From Castanea sativa (Eukaryota > Streptophyta > Magnoliopsida > Fagales > Fagaceae), in NCBI RefSeq assembly GCF_040712315.1, contig NC_134020.1:52809751-52873750 (forward strand): a stretch of DNA of 64,000 bases, read 5' to 3'. Shown in pieces: positions 34,223 to 46,449 of the stretch. The position numbers were made by a program, and so were the translations under genes. Under the pieces are notes generated by a model. That model saw only the letters and a list, made by a program, of their open reading frames with translations. It was not told the origin of the DNA and searched no databases. Within the stretch, counting starts at the first letter, position 1. The number at the start of each line of letters is the position of its first letter.

Positions 34223-37200
34223 ATGGATCCACTTGAAGCAACAAACGTAGTGTTCTCAAAGATCAAATATTTAGAGCCAGAGAACGCCTCAAAAATCATG
34301 GGTTACCTCCTCATACAAGACCTAGGTGAGAACGACTTGATACGGTTGGCTTTTGGGCCAGAAGCATATCTCCACACGCTCATTCTCAAAGCCAAAACTC
34401 ATTTAGGACTTTCATCAAACACTTCGTCTACACCTTCAACTCCTTCCTCTCCTTCCCCTCTAAACCCCATAGCCAGACCGACCAACACCAACCCATTTTC
34501 GCACTCCTCACCTAGACTCCCAAACGGCTTTGACTTTACCAAAAACCCATCTTCTCCTTCCTCAAATCCCTGGCCACTTTCTGCTTTGCAAAACAACAAT
34601 AACAACCCCATTAGCCCAAACTCAAGCCCTTTGCTTTCGTACGATAATATTCGCTCCGCCTCGCTTGCTTTGCCTTCATTCCCACATCACAAAAACGGTT
34701 ATGAAGCTACTGCTGGTACTGTCACTAACACTGAGCTCCTAGACGAGCACCAACTCAATGACTACCTCTCTTTCCTAAACGACTCGTCGTCTTCAGATTT
34801 GCTTGATTTGGGTCATGGAGTGCACAATTGGGCACATTCGGGGAATAATGGGGAGACCCATTTCCACAAAAGGAGTTACTCGGCTAGTGATGTGTGTTTC
34901 GGGTCAGAAGAACCGGGTTTGGGAACTGGGTACAAGCCTTGCCTTTACTTTGCTAGAGGGTTTTGCAAAAATGGTAGTAATTGCAAGTTTGTGCATAGTG
35001 GTAGTGGCTTTGCCGAGTCTGTGGATGGTGGTCCCACCATTGTGGGTTCACCTAGTAAGTTTGAGGAGTTTGAACTTCACGAAGAGATGATGAGATTGAA
35101 GGCTGCTCAGGCACAGCAACAAAGACTGGCTGCTGCACAACACTTCATGGCTGGTGGTGGAGTGTCACCTTCGCATTCACACTCAGCTTACACCAAGTAC
35201 ATGAATTTCCTCTTGCAACAAAACAATGACCCGCAGAGGTACACTTGAGTTATGACCCATTTTGCTCCCTTTTAACTTACTGTCTCTGTTTTAGTAATAT
35301 ATGAAGGTTATTGTTAATTGGAGTTTGTATTGGTTCAAATTGATGTATTGGTGAAGACCCATTTTCGTTTTTTAAGCTTTAACTTTGAGTTTGAGGACAT
35401 GGGTTATTGATTTATTTAGTTTGTTTTAGCTTCGGATTGGTTTGATGTATTTTGTTGGTGATGCATTGTAGAGCGGCAGCAGCCGCAGCAGCAGCCTTCA
35501 TGATGGGGGAAGATTTTTATAAATTTGGCCGGTGCCGACCAGAAAGGAATGATTTTTTGGCAATGGCGTCTGCAGAAAAGGCGAACTCAGCTTCTAGGCA
35601 GATATACTTGACCTTTCCAGCTGACAGCACTTTTAGAGATGAAGATGTTTCGGAGTACTTTAGGTAATAGAACACTCTATATTTAATTATAATAATCTTA
35701 TAACAACCAAGCTGCTGCAATATCAGCATCATTAATTAAGTTTCCATAGATTGTATTTCTTAAGCATGTGTTGATTTTGGATGAATTGATTTTGCTTCTG
35801 CAAAATGATGCAACTTGATAAACTATAGATTTGTTTTTAGAAAGGCATTCTTGGCAATCTTTTTTGAACCATATTGGGAATATACTAGAAGCCTTTATAG
35901 TAGCAATATTATCTTTGAACATTCTGAGGCAGCTATGCATTCTTCAATGGTGTATAAACAATTATGATCGATATTATAATTGTATAATGTATTTTACGCA
36001 ATGTATTTTCGTATTTGATTTCCTGCAATCTGTTTCTGTTTCTCTGTGATTTTATTTTTTTGGTATTTGTTTCAAGCACAGTCTGTTCATCATGGTGAAC
36101 ATGATGTACTTTTTTATTAATGAAAATATCTATTACCTATCAAAAAAAAAGAAACAATTATGGTCGATATTAAGGGCTTTGACCTACATTGAACACATGG
36201 CTATAAGCCTTTCTACTCTTTTACCGTGATCAATACATTTATTTTTTTTTTGACAATGGAACTTTAGAGTTGACATTTGGTGTCCAAGTTTATACTGGCT
36301 TGCCACTTTACATCTTCCACATTTTGGAATCCTTGTCTTGACAGTCACCTTGTACGTTAAAATAGAGGTGTGTCCATAAGCTTTCCTTATGGTCACCTTC
36401 CATTTCAAGGACAGCATCAACTGTAACTTTAGTGTATAAAACTCAGGTTGCAATTTTTTCGCTTGGCAATTGTCTTGGAGAGTTGTGTTGAAATTCCTGC
36501 CTGTAAGGGATAAAGTTTGTGAATCATCATGTGTTATTGCTTTGACAATGTAGTTATAAAATTGTGACTTATGCTTCTTGGATATGATAGCCCACTATAC
36601 AATGTTGTTTGGGTTTTAGCTATCATTCTTTTGATATTTTCTATTAGTTCTCAATAACTAAAAATTAAAAAAGGTATTATGATCCTTGAATTCTGAATCT
36701 TATGGTGTTCTGACCCCCTTTTCCCCCTTCTAAAAAAAAAATCTCAGTGTATCTACTTATATTTTGTGCAAAGAGATTATTGCTTCAGCCTTAGTCATCT
36801 ACTTAGTAAATATTGAAGTTGTCATCCTACTCCTATTCCTCTTCCACAATTTTGCTGTAGAACTTCTCTGTTTTGATTCTTTTAAAGCCACACTAACTTA
36901 CCAATGCCATTGAGTCTGGTTCAGAGAGAATGAATAAAAATGACAGAGCTGGTAATTATTCAAGTAAATATCCACAATGGGATTTTATACCCAAAGCCTG
37001 ATTTAGATGCCATATTCTCTTCCAGGTACGATATACCTACTAACAGACAACAGCTTGTGTATATCTTAACCCGTATCTGGATCTTTTACATTTCATTTTG
37101 AAATGGAGGTGGGACGATTTTACAGTGAAGGTTTAGTTTTTCATAAATTTAAAGGTATACGTGATGCCATGTCATTTTAAAATCATGTATGGTGTTTGGT

Positions 37201-40195
37201 GAAATGAGATCTTAATTGACATGGCACCTATACTTTGTTGTTTTTAGATTCAATAAAAATTAAATCTTCACCATGAAATAGACACTTTCCATTTCAAAGT
37301 AAATGAAGAGGATTTTCTTTAATCCAGTACAATTAAAGATTATGTTATAATCCATGTAAAACATATGATTATTAAAATTTAAAAAATTCTGCAGGAAGCA
37401 TGGCCAGTCATAGACACGTTACATTTATTTTAGGGGTGGGTGGACAAGTCATGCAGAGATGGTTATAATATGCTGTTTTTCCCCAATGCCGTTGGATTGA
37501 TAGATGTTTCAGAGAGGGAACAGTATCAGGCTTATACTATTTTGTCATGAAATTGTCTGATACCTTCATTCTAATATTATGGCTGTTATGCATAATTTGC
37601 ATATTTCCTATATGGAATGTTCCTTTAAATTTGTGTCTGATTCTGATATCTGAAATATTCCTCTGAATTAGTTAAAGCTGTATGAAAGCCGATATAGTAA
37701 CAAGATCTGATGCAAAATTTTGACTCAGAATAAATCCAAAACGGATGTGCAATAACAAAATTGAAGAATAGAAAGATAAAAAAAAGATAACCTAGGAATG
37801 AACACCCAGGCTTGCTTGGAATCAACACTAAGCAAGAGAGAACAAACCTAGGAATCAGCACCTAGGGTTGGCTGGAGTCAGCACCAGACTATTGGAAAAA
37901 TTCCAAGAGAATTTTTATTAATCAAGCAAACTATAAAACAATACTGAACCTTGGGTGCCTTAAATATTGTCCCAAACTTATTGTAGTAGGAATAGAAAAT
38001 AACTCTACTAAGCTAGTAAGAAAGGAATTACATTCCTAAACAAATAAGGCAAAAAAAAAAAAAAAAAACCAATTACACAAGCGAAATAAATTATAGACAT
38101 TAATTTATTAAGCCTTAGGCTACACTAATAGTAGGCTCTATCAATAAGGCCACAGGTTGGGGCGTCTTCATTTTTGTGTCTAAATCCTTAGGTTTGTGTA
38201 ATTGGAGGCTTATATCTTGTGTTCACACCAATAGTGGACTGTGAAGTTTTTAGCAAGTAGCATTCTCTGTCCATTTACTTTTAGCAGGAGAAGTTTGCAG
38301 CTTGTTGGTTGTGATGTTTTTACACGTTTGCCTCTCAAGAATAGACTTGTATGGAAGTACTCCCTTAGCTGACTGTACATATTGGACAACCCTTTTCACC
38401 TGATTGAGTGTTCTCTGTATTTATGCTCTTTTTGAAGAATGCTATGAGCAAAAGCACTCAAAATTACTTCTGAGGATTGTCAGGAATGAGACCCATTCTT
38501 TAGCAATTGAAAGAATGGTTTTGAGAATGGCTAAGGAAAAATGTTTTTGTTTATGTATATTGAGTTATTAAGCTAAATGGATGAATGTATGTGTTTTTTT
38601 AAGATGCATTTATGCATTATTTAAAGTCAAATCAAAGAAATTAATTAGAAATTTTCTTCATCTCTCTCTGAAGCAATTTTGGACCAGTTCAAGATGTAAG
38701 GATTCCATACCAGCAGAAGCGAATGTTTGGATTTGTTACATTTGTCTACCCAGATACTGTGAAGCTCATTTTGGCCAAAGGGAATCCTCATTTTATATGT
38801 GATTCACGTGTGCTTGTCAAGCCTTACAAGGAGAAAGGAAAAGTTCCTGACAAGTATGGGAATTTTTTGCTCTTTTTCTATCCATATTTTTATCTTGTCC
38901 ACAACTTGTGTAGATGTTATAGATATTTGATGGAATGCAGGAGGCAACATCAACAACAGCAACTGGAGAGGGGAGAATTTGCTCCTTGTTTGAGCCCTTC
39001 TGGGCTTGACTCTAGAGAGCCCTATGACCTCCATGTTGGTAAGCTGACAGCATGCACGCTTGACTGTTTCCTTTGTGTTTACTTTATCCTCTCTTTTTCT
39101 ATTCCTAGGTTCTTGAAGTGAGTGGTATTACTGAAAAGAAATGGCTTAAAATGGATTCTATTCTGTTCATTATGCATTTTGAACTTTTTCTTATTTGTAA
39201 TTCATGAATCAGGCATTGCTTGAAAATTAATCCATTGAGTCTGAAATATTTTTGTAGGAGCTAGAATGCTCTATAATACTCAAGAGATGTTATTGAGGAG
39301 AAAATTGGAGGAGCAAGTTGAACTACAGCAGGCCATTGAACTCCAAGGAAGGAGAATGATGAATCTGCAGCTTCCAGACTTAAATGATCGAATGCACCAT
39401 CACCATCGCAGTCTGTCTGTTGGTTCTCCAGTTCCCTTACCCCCTCAGCCTGATGCTCACATCAATCAAAATGTCACAATTCCATCTGATTGCAGCAATC
39501 AAGAAATTGCAGAAGGTAAGCCGTGGGCTGGTAGCCATCTGATATAAACTGTGGCTTTATAATTTTAGAAGAAGTGGAATGTTGGTAGCAATTGATGCTT
39601 TATGCTGTTGCAGGCCACAGTGACAATCCTACTGCAGCTGCTGAGCATCTCCATAAGCCGGAGGTGAATCCAGCTTGTCTTCACAACAATAGCAGTGGCA
39701 ACAGCAAGGAGGAGAGTTTCAATCCAGAAGAATTTGATAACCAGAAAAGGTATGGAGCTTTATAGTCATATAAAGAGAAAGGGTTGCCATGATAGCAAAC
39801 ACCACACCTTTGATTTTATTTGAGTTGAATGGAGTGCTTTATGTTCTTAGCTAATTCATGGGTTCCAGCTAATTCATGGAGTGCTTTTGATTTTATTTGA
39901 GTTGAATGGAGTGCTTTATTTGGTTCTAGCTATTTCATCTTTGTAATTTTGGGTTCTTCTCATTCTTTGGCCATATGTTCTTATTTTTGTTTTCCCATAT
40001 AGTCATGGGAGCAATGTAGAGCAGGTCCTTCCTGATAGCTTTTTGCCTTCTCCTACAAAATCAGCGGTAGTTCTCTCTGACTTCTCTGCTGCTACAGTGG
40101 AGGTTAATGAGACCGCTGCATACTCAACTACTCAATCTTCGGAATACAACTCTTTACTGCCCACCACTTCTGCCAGTGACAAGGCTTTGCAATAA
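34223..40195 (+). CDS. CCCH zinc-finger and RRM RNA-binding protein, copy 2 (7 coding exons, 690 aa)
   Basis: Exons: 34223-35238, 35472-35663, 38674-38853, 38941-39038, 39258-39515, 39614-39749, 40003-40195. The ATG at 34223 (context GCCATGG) starts [20 protein letters not shown], parallel to copy 1. The finger is C240, C248, C254, H258 ([19 protein letters not shown]). Exon 2 opens with eight alanines where copy 1 has SAAAL. The RRM spans about residues 382-462 ([15 protein letters not shown]). The Gln-rich and helical tail segments are kept ([20 protein letters not shown]). Intron phases equal those of copy 1, but intron 2 is 3,010 bp against 114 bp. The frame stops at TAA 40193-40195, before the place where copy 1 splices to its last exon, so the final residues are replaced. 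Same family role as copy 1. No lesion is seen, so both copies look functional. Confidence 0.93.
35956..36172 (+). mobile_element. 5'-truncated LINE in intron 2 of copy 2, with 21-bp target duplication
   Basis: The insert (about 35977-36151) ends TTTATTAATGAAAATATCTATTACCTATC plus poly-A (given in pieces: TTTATTAATGAAAATATC, TATTACCTATC), the typical 3' end of plant L1 elements. Flanks 35956-35976 and 36152-36172 are identical except one base (ACAATTATGATCG against ACAATTATGGTCG). Confidence 0.75.
37680..38080. repeat. Repeat-like segment in intron 2 of copy 2
   Basis: Contains internal repeats (ACCTAGGAATGAACACCC and ACCTAGGAATCAGCACCT, then TGGAATCAACACT and TGGAGTCAGCACC) and a poly-A run at about 38051. 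It is probably a retroelement piece, and adds to the length of this intron. Confidence 0.4.
39811..39920 (+). repeat. 77-bp direct duplication in intron 6 of copy 2
   Basis: TGATTTTATTTGAGTTGAAT followed by GGAGTGCTTTA occurs at 39811 and 39888. Confidence 0.75.
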
Positions 40196-40900
40196 TGTCT
40201 GAATGTTAAGGTTCTTCTCAATTAAAACTATGGTTCTCCTGCTATTACCCATAAGAGTGTATGGTGGTTGATTCAATTTGAGATATATATTTTTGCCTTA
40301 GGTTTTTTATTGGCTTGAAGCTTTTGCTATGTAGGTTTTATAATAAGGGTCAACATGGCAGCAGGGATAGACTTTGCTAGGGTAAGAGATTCCTTCGTTT
40401 CTCAAATGCTATCATATAAAGAAGCTACAATTTGCGGTTTTATAGTCAAAACGGTTTCTTTATGAGTGGGATATTTATGTTTGTTTATCTATGCAGAGAA
40501 AGTAGAGAAGCATATAGAAGGAAGAAAATTCTCTAAATGTATAGCAGAATTATACCTACAACAAAAGAGTAGATCCATAGAGAAGATCTCAACCAGGTCA
40601 TCACCATCAGCAGCAATACATACTACTAACAGCAAATACATAGTCCATACATAAAGACAGATGAATTGATTTGAGAGTAGAGTAGGGTGTTTCTCTTTTC
40701 TACTTTTGTACCTTCTCTGTAGGTGTGTTTCTGGACCACACAGACTAGAGCAGAACTAAGGATTGTAACTTGTCTTACAATGCCTTCTACACTTTTTCTT
40801 TCTTTTTTAGTAGAATTGGATTTTGTGCTAAGTGAATTAAACCTTTATGTACAAGCTAAATGTTTAGCACACAAAAGAAGTTTAGAGGAGCCTAAACAAA
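40196..40900 (+). other. 3' UTR of CCCH-RRM copy 2, with an intron
   Basis: A donor at 40382 (GTAAGAG) and acceptor ending 40496 (CTATGCAG) line up with the 3' UTR intron of copy 1. A weaker possible intron (about 40211-40301, donor GTTCTT) lies where copy 1 has its last coding intron. Beyond 40497 the sequence is alignable to the final exon of copy 1, ending in the shared AAGACAGATGAATTGATTT region and the hairpin at 40723. Confidence 0.6.
40723..40741 (+). promoter_or_regulatory. 3' UTR hairpin, copy 2
   Basis: GTGTG, loop TTTCTGGAC, then CACAC: a 5-bp stem with the core CTGGACCACACAG identical to copy 1 although the surrounding UTR has diverged. Confidence 0.4.
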
Positions 40901-41130
40901 GTGTTTATTAAATGGACATGGAAGCTGGTATTTTTTAGCTCCACTGTCACCGCTAAGCCATAGTTCCAAAATGTTGGGTTTGTTCATAGCTCAACAAACT
41001 AATTAAGGTCGCTTACTCGATTTTTTTTTCCTTTTTTTTTTATTTGAAATTTCTACTAATGTTATTTTGGGTTCTACGTCTTCTAACAATGATGATTTGG
41101 ACTGATTTGAGCCTGAGAAATGAGATACAC

Positions 41131-41365
41131 ATGGACCCCAAGGGGAATGTTATATGTCTAAGCTGGGAGGAGCAATGTCACACGTTTGAGCCTGAAGTGA
41201 GGTCACATGTATGGACCTCAAGGTTCCTTGCTACATGTCCGAGCTTAAAAGAAGTGGAGGTAACACGTTTGGACCTCAAGGGGAAGGCTACATGTCTAAG
41301 CTTGGAAGAAGCCAGATTACACTTAGGGATCTCAAAGGGAAGGCTACACATTTGCCCGAATAAAT
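41131..41365 (+). repeat. Degenerate tandem repeat, about 55-80 bp units
   Basis: GGACCTCAAGGGGAAGGCTA-type segments followed by CATGTCTAAGCTTGGAAGA recur at about 41133, 41213, 41270 and 41328. An open frame crosses the repeat (41044-41388) but has no recognisable domain. Confidence 0.65.
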
Positions 41366-42394
41366 TCATTCTTGAACCTTTGTATTGACTGTCAATCGGC
41401 TCGACTAATTTGTTTAAAAAAATCATGATCAATTTGCCTAGAAAATCATTTATCTATCAAGAAAACCATCACTCAAGAATTTCATCAAGAGATCAATCAT
41501 TTTCTATTTATCAAGAAATTTATTTAAAGATTCATCATTATCTACCTTGATCAACCCATTTCTATTTTTTGTGTAATTCTTGGTTCTTTTGATCCTAACG
41601 GATTTTATTCTACTCCCTGAGTTTTCTTGAGTTCGTATGAATTTTAGATCTCAATTCTCATGTAATTTTGATTTTTTCCTTGAATTTATGGATTTTTGTG
41701 AGTTTCTCCCTAAATGTCATATTTCTCTTTATGACCCTATATTTTATTTTTGAATTTTCTAAATTACCTAATATTTTTGATATGTTGAATTTTAATTTAC
41801 TCTTAAGTTTTCTTGAGTCTTTCTAAAGTCCTCATGACAAGTTTTGGTCACTTGATCAACCATTCACCACACTTGATCAAGTCCAAAACTCACTAGGATG
41901 AAACAATTAACACGAATTTAGGTGAGACAACTCGCCTTGTGAGTAGAGGAGAGAAGTTCATCATGTGAGCTCTTGATTCATTATGTATGTAGGCTTATTT
42001 TGCAGGTGGATTCATTCTTGAATCTAATTCTTTTCATTATTCTTGCTTTTATTTGAATTTCCTCTTCTTCTTTTTTAATTTTGTCTTCTCATTTATTATT
42101 TATTATTTTCCCACCATCTTCTTTCATTTGAATTCTCATTTTTCCATAGAATCATATCATTTCAAGTTACTTATCAACATGGTTACCCTAAATTTTGATT
42201 ATTTCCCCCTTTTCAATTATTTTTTTGTATTTTCATTTATTCACTTTTTACATTTTTTTTAGCCACACTTATCAATTAGGGGTGAACATGTATTTTTCTC
42301 CAACCAATCAAAATTCACATTATTATTTATTATTATTATTATTATTATTATGACTTTTTGTATTTTTTTCTCTCCTTTTTGGTGTTTTGTCTAT

Positions 42395-42520
42395 GGAACT
42401 CTTTGTCTCATATTGTTTTTTAGGCCCACATGTTGGGGAGGGGCAGCTCTTGTCACATGGGTACTGACATTAAATTAATAAATGTTATCTGTGTATCACT
42501 TTCCTTTCCCTTTCAACTTA
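42395..42520. other. Downstream homology block of the duplicated unit, copy 2 side
   Basis: Contains ACTCTTTGTCTCATATTGTT, TGTCACATGGGTACTGACA (42451-42469) and CACTTTCCTTTCCCTTTCAA, the counterpart of 24605-24720. Confidence 0.55.
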
Positions 42521-43769
42521 TTGAAATCTTCTTTATTTGTATCTTTGTTTTATGGATTCTAGAGCCCCTTCATATTCAAATTCTGACCGATTTTAAATTA
42601 TGGTTGTTCTAAATGGAGCCCATTCGCTATTGCCCAGGTGGCTTTGACTGTAATAACTTTTTAAATTTTGACCCTCCGCAAATTGATGGGTTAAATAGTT
42701 AATTCTGCACTTATGCGATAGAGAAATAGAACATGGAGTTCTTTAGTTCTTCCCATTCTAGAGCCGAGATTATATATTTTGGCAGTAATTTTTAGGTATT
42801 TTTGAAGCACAGTAAATAATATATATATTATTTTTATATTTATTGTGAGTTTTATTCATCAAATTTACTAATGTCTATCATAAATGCAAGAGAAAATGTG
42901 AGATGAGCACTATTTTACTGTACTTCAGGAAAATGTAAATAATTTCCTCCCGTCACATTCTATTATATAAGAATTGCTTGAAAGTTTTTCATATTGTGCA
43001 ACTCTCTAACTTGGTGTAATTTCTCTTCAAGTAAATAAGATCGAGTTATTATTGGGCTGTGTGTGTCTTTTTGCAACATGTTGAAGCACATGGTCGACCA
43101 CTTTCGAATCGTACATCACCAAAAATTATCAATGTACAAACTCTTTTGGCTTTTGCTAAAGCGTTGACCCCCTTGTGATTGTGTTGTTACATCTCTCCAT
43201 AGTTGTTAGTTAAAATCAGTGTATCTCATTTCACATATCATATTAATGTCATCAAATAGTTTTGGAGAAATAGTTTTGTTTCTAGTAGTGAGTTTGCCTT
43301 TTTAATTTATTTGTTAATGCACAGTTTTTACTGCTGCATTTTTTTTATAAGTACAATAATAGTGTTTTTACTATCTTTCAATAAACAAGCTTTTAACTTA
43401 AAGATAATCCAAAGGCACACTAAAAAGTTTGAAATCGTTTGGGTGAATAGTCTTTGGATTTCATGAATCTTACTGAATTGTGTCATGTGTGAATTGTGAT
43501 TCGTTTCAAATCGTCCATTTGTTTAGCACTGTACAATTACTTTACTTTTTGTTTAACTATGCATAAGTCGAAGAAAAAAACAGAAAGAAAAGACACTTTG
43601 TTTTTTTTTTTTTCCCCTTTTTCTCGGGCAGTTCAATTTTTTAAGATTTCTATACATCTTCTACAGTTTTATGACAAATATATATAGCTTTCCGAAAGCT
43701 CTCTTCTTTTGTCTTTTATTTTCACCAATGCCTTTTATGTTTTTTTTTTTTGGGTTAGTTTTCTCGTCC
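42521..43769. other. No gene seen
   Basis: AT-rich DNA beyond the duplicated unit. Confidence 0.55.
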
Positions 43770-44296
43770 AATCTATCTATATCTATATCTATATTTATAT
43801 TTATATATTATTACTAAGAGAAATGATATGTCCACAATATTTTTACAACAAATCCTAAGTGGCAGGATGTTACTGGTTGTTATTGTTGGGGCAAAAAAGT
43901 AATCTTAGTGTTAGGTTCAAATTTGAACCAATAACAACTAACCACCTATGATTTGTTGTAAAAATGTTGTAAAAATGTTGTGGACATAGCACCTCTCTAT
44001 TACTAAAAGTTGAAACGTAGCATTTAATACTGCTAAACTCACGTTGAGCCATGTTAGCGTTCACGTCATTATTTTTTTCTTTTCATTTTCTTATAATTAT
44101 TTTTAATTTTTTTTTATTTCATATTTACACTTCTCCAAATTTTCTCCATTCTTTACCTTTTCATCTTCTCATTACTTCTCCAACCTTTCTCCTTCCCTCA
44201 CCTTCTCATATCTCCACTACCCACTACCTTCTACATTAATATCATTATTCATCTTTCCCTTCATCTTCCTCTATTTTTGTTTCTTCTTATTTACAC

Positions 44297-44329
<33 letters not shown>

Positions 44330-45422
44330 CACACAATTTTTGGGTGGATTTTTTTAAAATTTTTTTCTTGCATCTTCGCTTTAGGTTGATAATTTTTTAT
44401 ATTCTTTAGAATACTTTAGGTTAATGCTATTTAGTTTAGTTTTGTTTTTTTTTAAATTGCTGTGTTTTTTTTTTCTCTCTCTCTTTGATTGCTAAATGTT
44501 ATTCTATTGCATTATAAATGATTAAATATAACATATAAAAATATAATATTATTCTATACATAGCATGATTTAGATAATATAATTTGGTAGTTATTGTAAT
44601 TTGATAGCATGATTTTTATAGTACTCAATTTAGATGTTAAACTATGAGACTTTAATCATTTTTGTTTATTTTTTAATCTTTTGTGGTGGACAAAGTACTC
44701 TTAATAATTGTATTAGAAGTACTCTATAATGCCATTTATTTAAAGAAAAGTAAAGGTTGGCTAAACAAAAATTATTGGATGAGAGACAAATTTTATCTTT
44801 TGCCATTTTACTTTAATTATTATTATTATTATTATTATTTTATAACAATGCATACATAGAAATTTAATTCTTAGATTTTGCTAATAATTGTTTATTTGAT
44901 AATATGTTTTGGGTGGACGAAATTACAATTTCTGCAAAGAAAATAACTTTATTAGATTATAAACAACAAATTGTTTTCCTAATTGGTCCAATTAATAATA
45001 GTTAAGTTTTATTAATTTTTTAGTTACTTTTTTTTTTCCTAGTGTTTTGGATTGTAGATAGAAAAAACAAGTTTGAGAAAGTTTGTTTAAAATTAAAAGA
45101 ATAATTTCCAAATTTTATATTCTTTTTAATGATTCACAAAATGTTTTAATAACTTTTATTAAAAAATGAATATTTTCGTTAATTTGCCTTTTGAATTCCT
45201 GAGAAAAATTGTATTTTTTTTTTCATTTTAATACGACAAAAATTATTAAATTTATAATTTATTATTGTTCCTATATTACATTTATGATTATTATTATAAT
45301 AAATAAAAATATAATTACAAAATACATTACTCTTTATTTTATTAGTTTAAATTGTATAAACAAATTTAATAAAACCACCATAAAATTAATTATCATGCAC
45401 AACGCATAGGTTCGCGGCTAGT
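43770..45422 (+). mobile_element. Helitron-like element interrupted by a MITE
   Basis: Right end CATGCACAACGCATAGGTTCGCGG then CTAGT (45418-45422; quoted as ATGCACAACGCATAGG and TTCGCGGCTAGT) has the form of plant Helitron 3' ends. The left end TATTACTAAAAGTTGAAACG is of the usual Helitron 5' kind but is cut by the MITE at 43818. The exact left limit is uncertain; no Rep/helicase frame is present. Confidence 0.45.
43818..43997. mobile_element. Mutator-type MITE with 9-bp target duplication
   Basis: Inverted ends GAGAAATGATATGTCCACAA and TTGTGGACATAGCACCTCTC, flanked by TATTACTAA at 43809-43817 and 43998-44006. A close relative is at 62339-62518. Confidence 0.8.
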
Positions 45423-45457
45423 ATATATATAAAATCACAATTTTGTTTTGTTTTTCA

Positions 45458-45460
<3 letters not shown>

Positions 45461-45497
<37 letters not shown>
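45461..45497. repeat. (GA)n microsatellite
   Basis: About 18 GA units just right of the Helitron-like end. Confidence 0.9.
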
Positions 45498-45499
<2 letters not shown>

Positions 45500-45584
45500 T
45501 TTTCTTTGCAATTAAAGGTAGGGTGTTTCTCTATAAATTTTATATTTTATACTTTTTTTCATTCTTATCTATATATTTATTTAT

Positions 45585-45727
45585 ATTATACAAGATATAA
45601 ATTATATTTTAGTCTAATCTAAGTGTATATGTGTGTGAAACTCCCTCCTGAAGATTTGAATCCTGACCATTGTCCCCCACAAATACTTAATACTTGTGGA
45701 GTTATCATTGCGCTAAGGGTGTGTGGT
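45585..45727 (-). mobile_element. Degenerate SINE, second family
   Basis: Plus strand shows CAAGATATAAATT...CTAATCTAAGTGTATATGTG, TGAAACTCCCTCCTGAAG and GTGGAGTTATCATTGCGCTA, matching 7912-8068 in the same orientation. Confidence 0.65.
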
Positions 45728-46055
45728 GATTTTGTTCTTCATATATGTGGTTTTGTTGAGACTTTAGATTGGCCATTTCATTTCGCTTTGTCTTAAAATT
45801 TATTGAACAATTTTTTCCCCTTAAAAAAATGTATGCTAGTTTTAGATAGTTTCTATTTTGGCAAGTTGGTGAGAAAGAAGAATATATATACAAGTGCTAT
45901 TTATCACATGCTATAAATTTTTTTGAGAGAAGATGCTATCATTTATTTGAAACAAAAGTTAAATTTATCTACTTTGTTGTATCTTAAAAATGATATGATA
46001 ATTTATTAAATTATAGATATTTCAAATACACTTTCATTTGACTTGTTATTTATTA

Positions 46056-46110
46056 ACTAGTTGTAGAGCCACGCAATGCATGAGAATACATAATAACTTT
46101 TTTATTATAA
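46056..46110 (-). mobile_element. Helitron-like 3' terminus
   Basis: Minus strand reads TGCATTGCGTGGCTCTACAA then CTAGT, like 45398-45422. The other end was not located; the element may include part of the 10-bp-period tract to its right. Confidence 0.35.
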
Positions 46111-46449
46111 GATAATGTATAATTTTTCCTCTAAATTTTTTTGAAGATAATTTGTTCTCCCTAAAAATTAAACAATTTTTATTCAGTCTACTTCGGTCCA
46201 AGTTGGTCCAATCGGTCAATTTTAGTTCCCCTTCAATTCATTTTAGACTAATTGGGCCTTAAATTGATTCTTTTTGTAGACTTTCTTTTTAAGTTTAGCC
46301 AAAAATTAATTTTATAATAAAATTTTTGGGTTGAAAAGTATGAAATTTTATTATATTTGGACTAAACTCTCTAGTTTTGAGTTAAAAATACAAAGAAAAA
46401 ACTAAAATACATATTAGAAATTAGAAATATGAGCCCTAAAAATGATAAA

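Noticed and set aside
34803..35090. 95-codon open frame inside exon 1 of copy 2
   Set aside because: Shadow of the real frame, which carries the zinc finger here.
41044..41388. 114-codon open frame downstream of copy 2
   Set aside because: Coincides with a degenerate tandem repeat and has no domain or transcript-like context.
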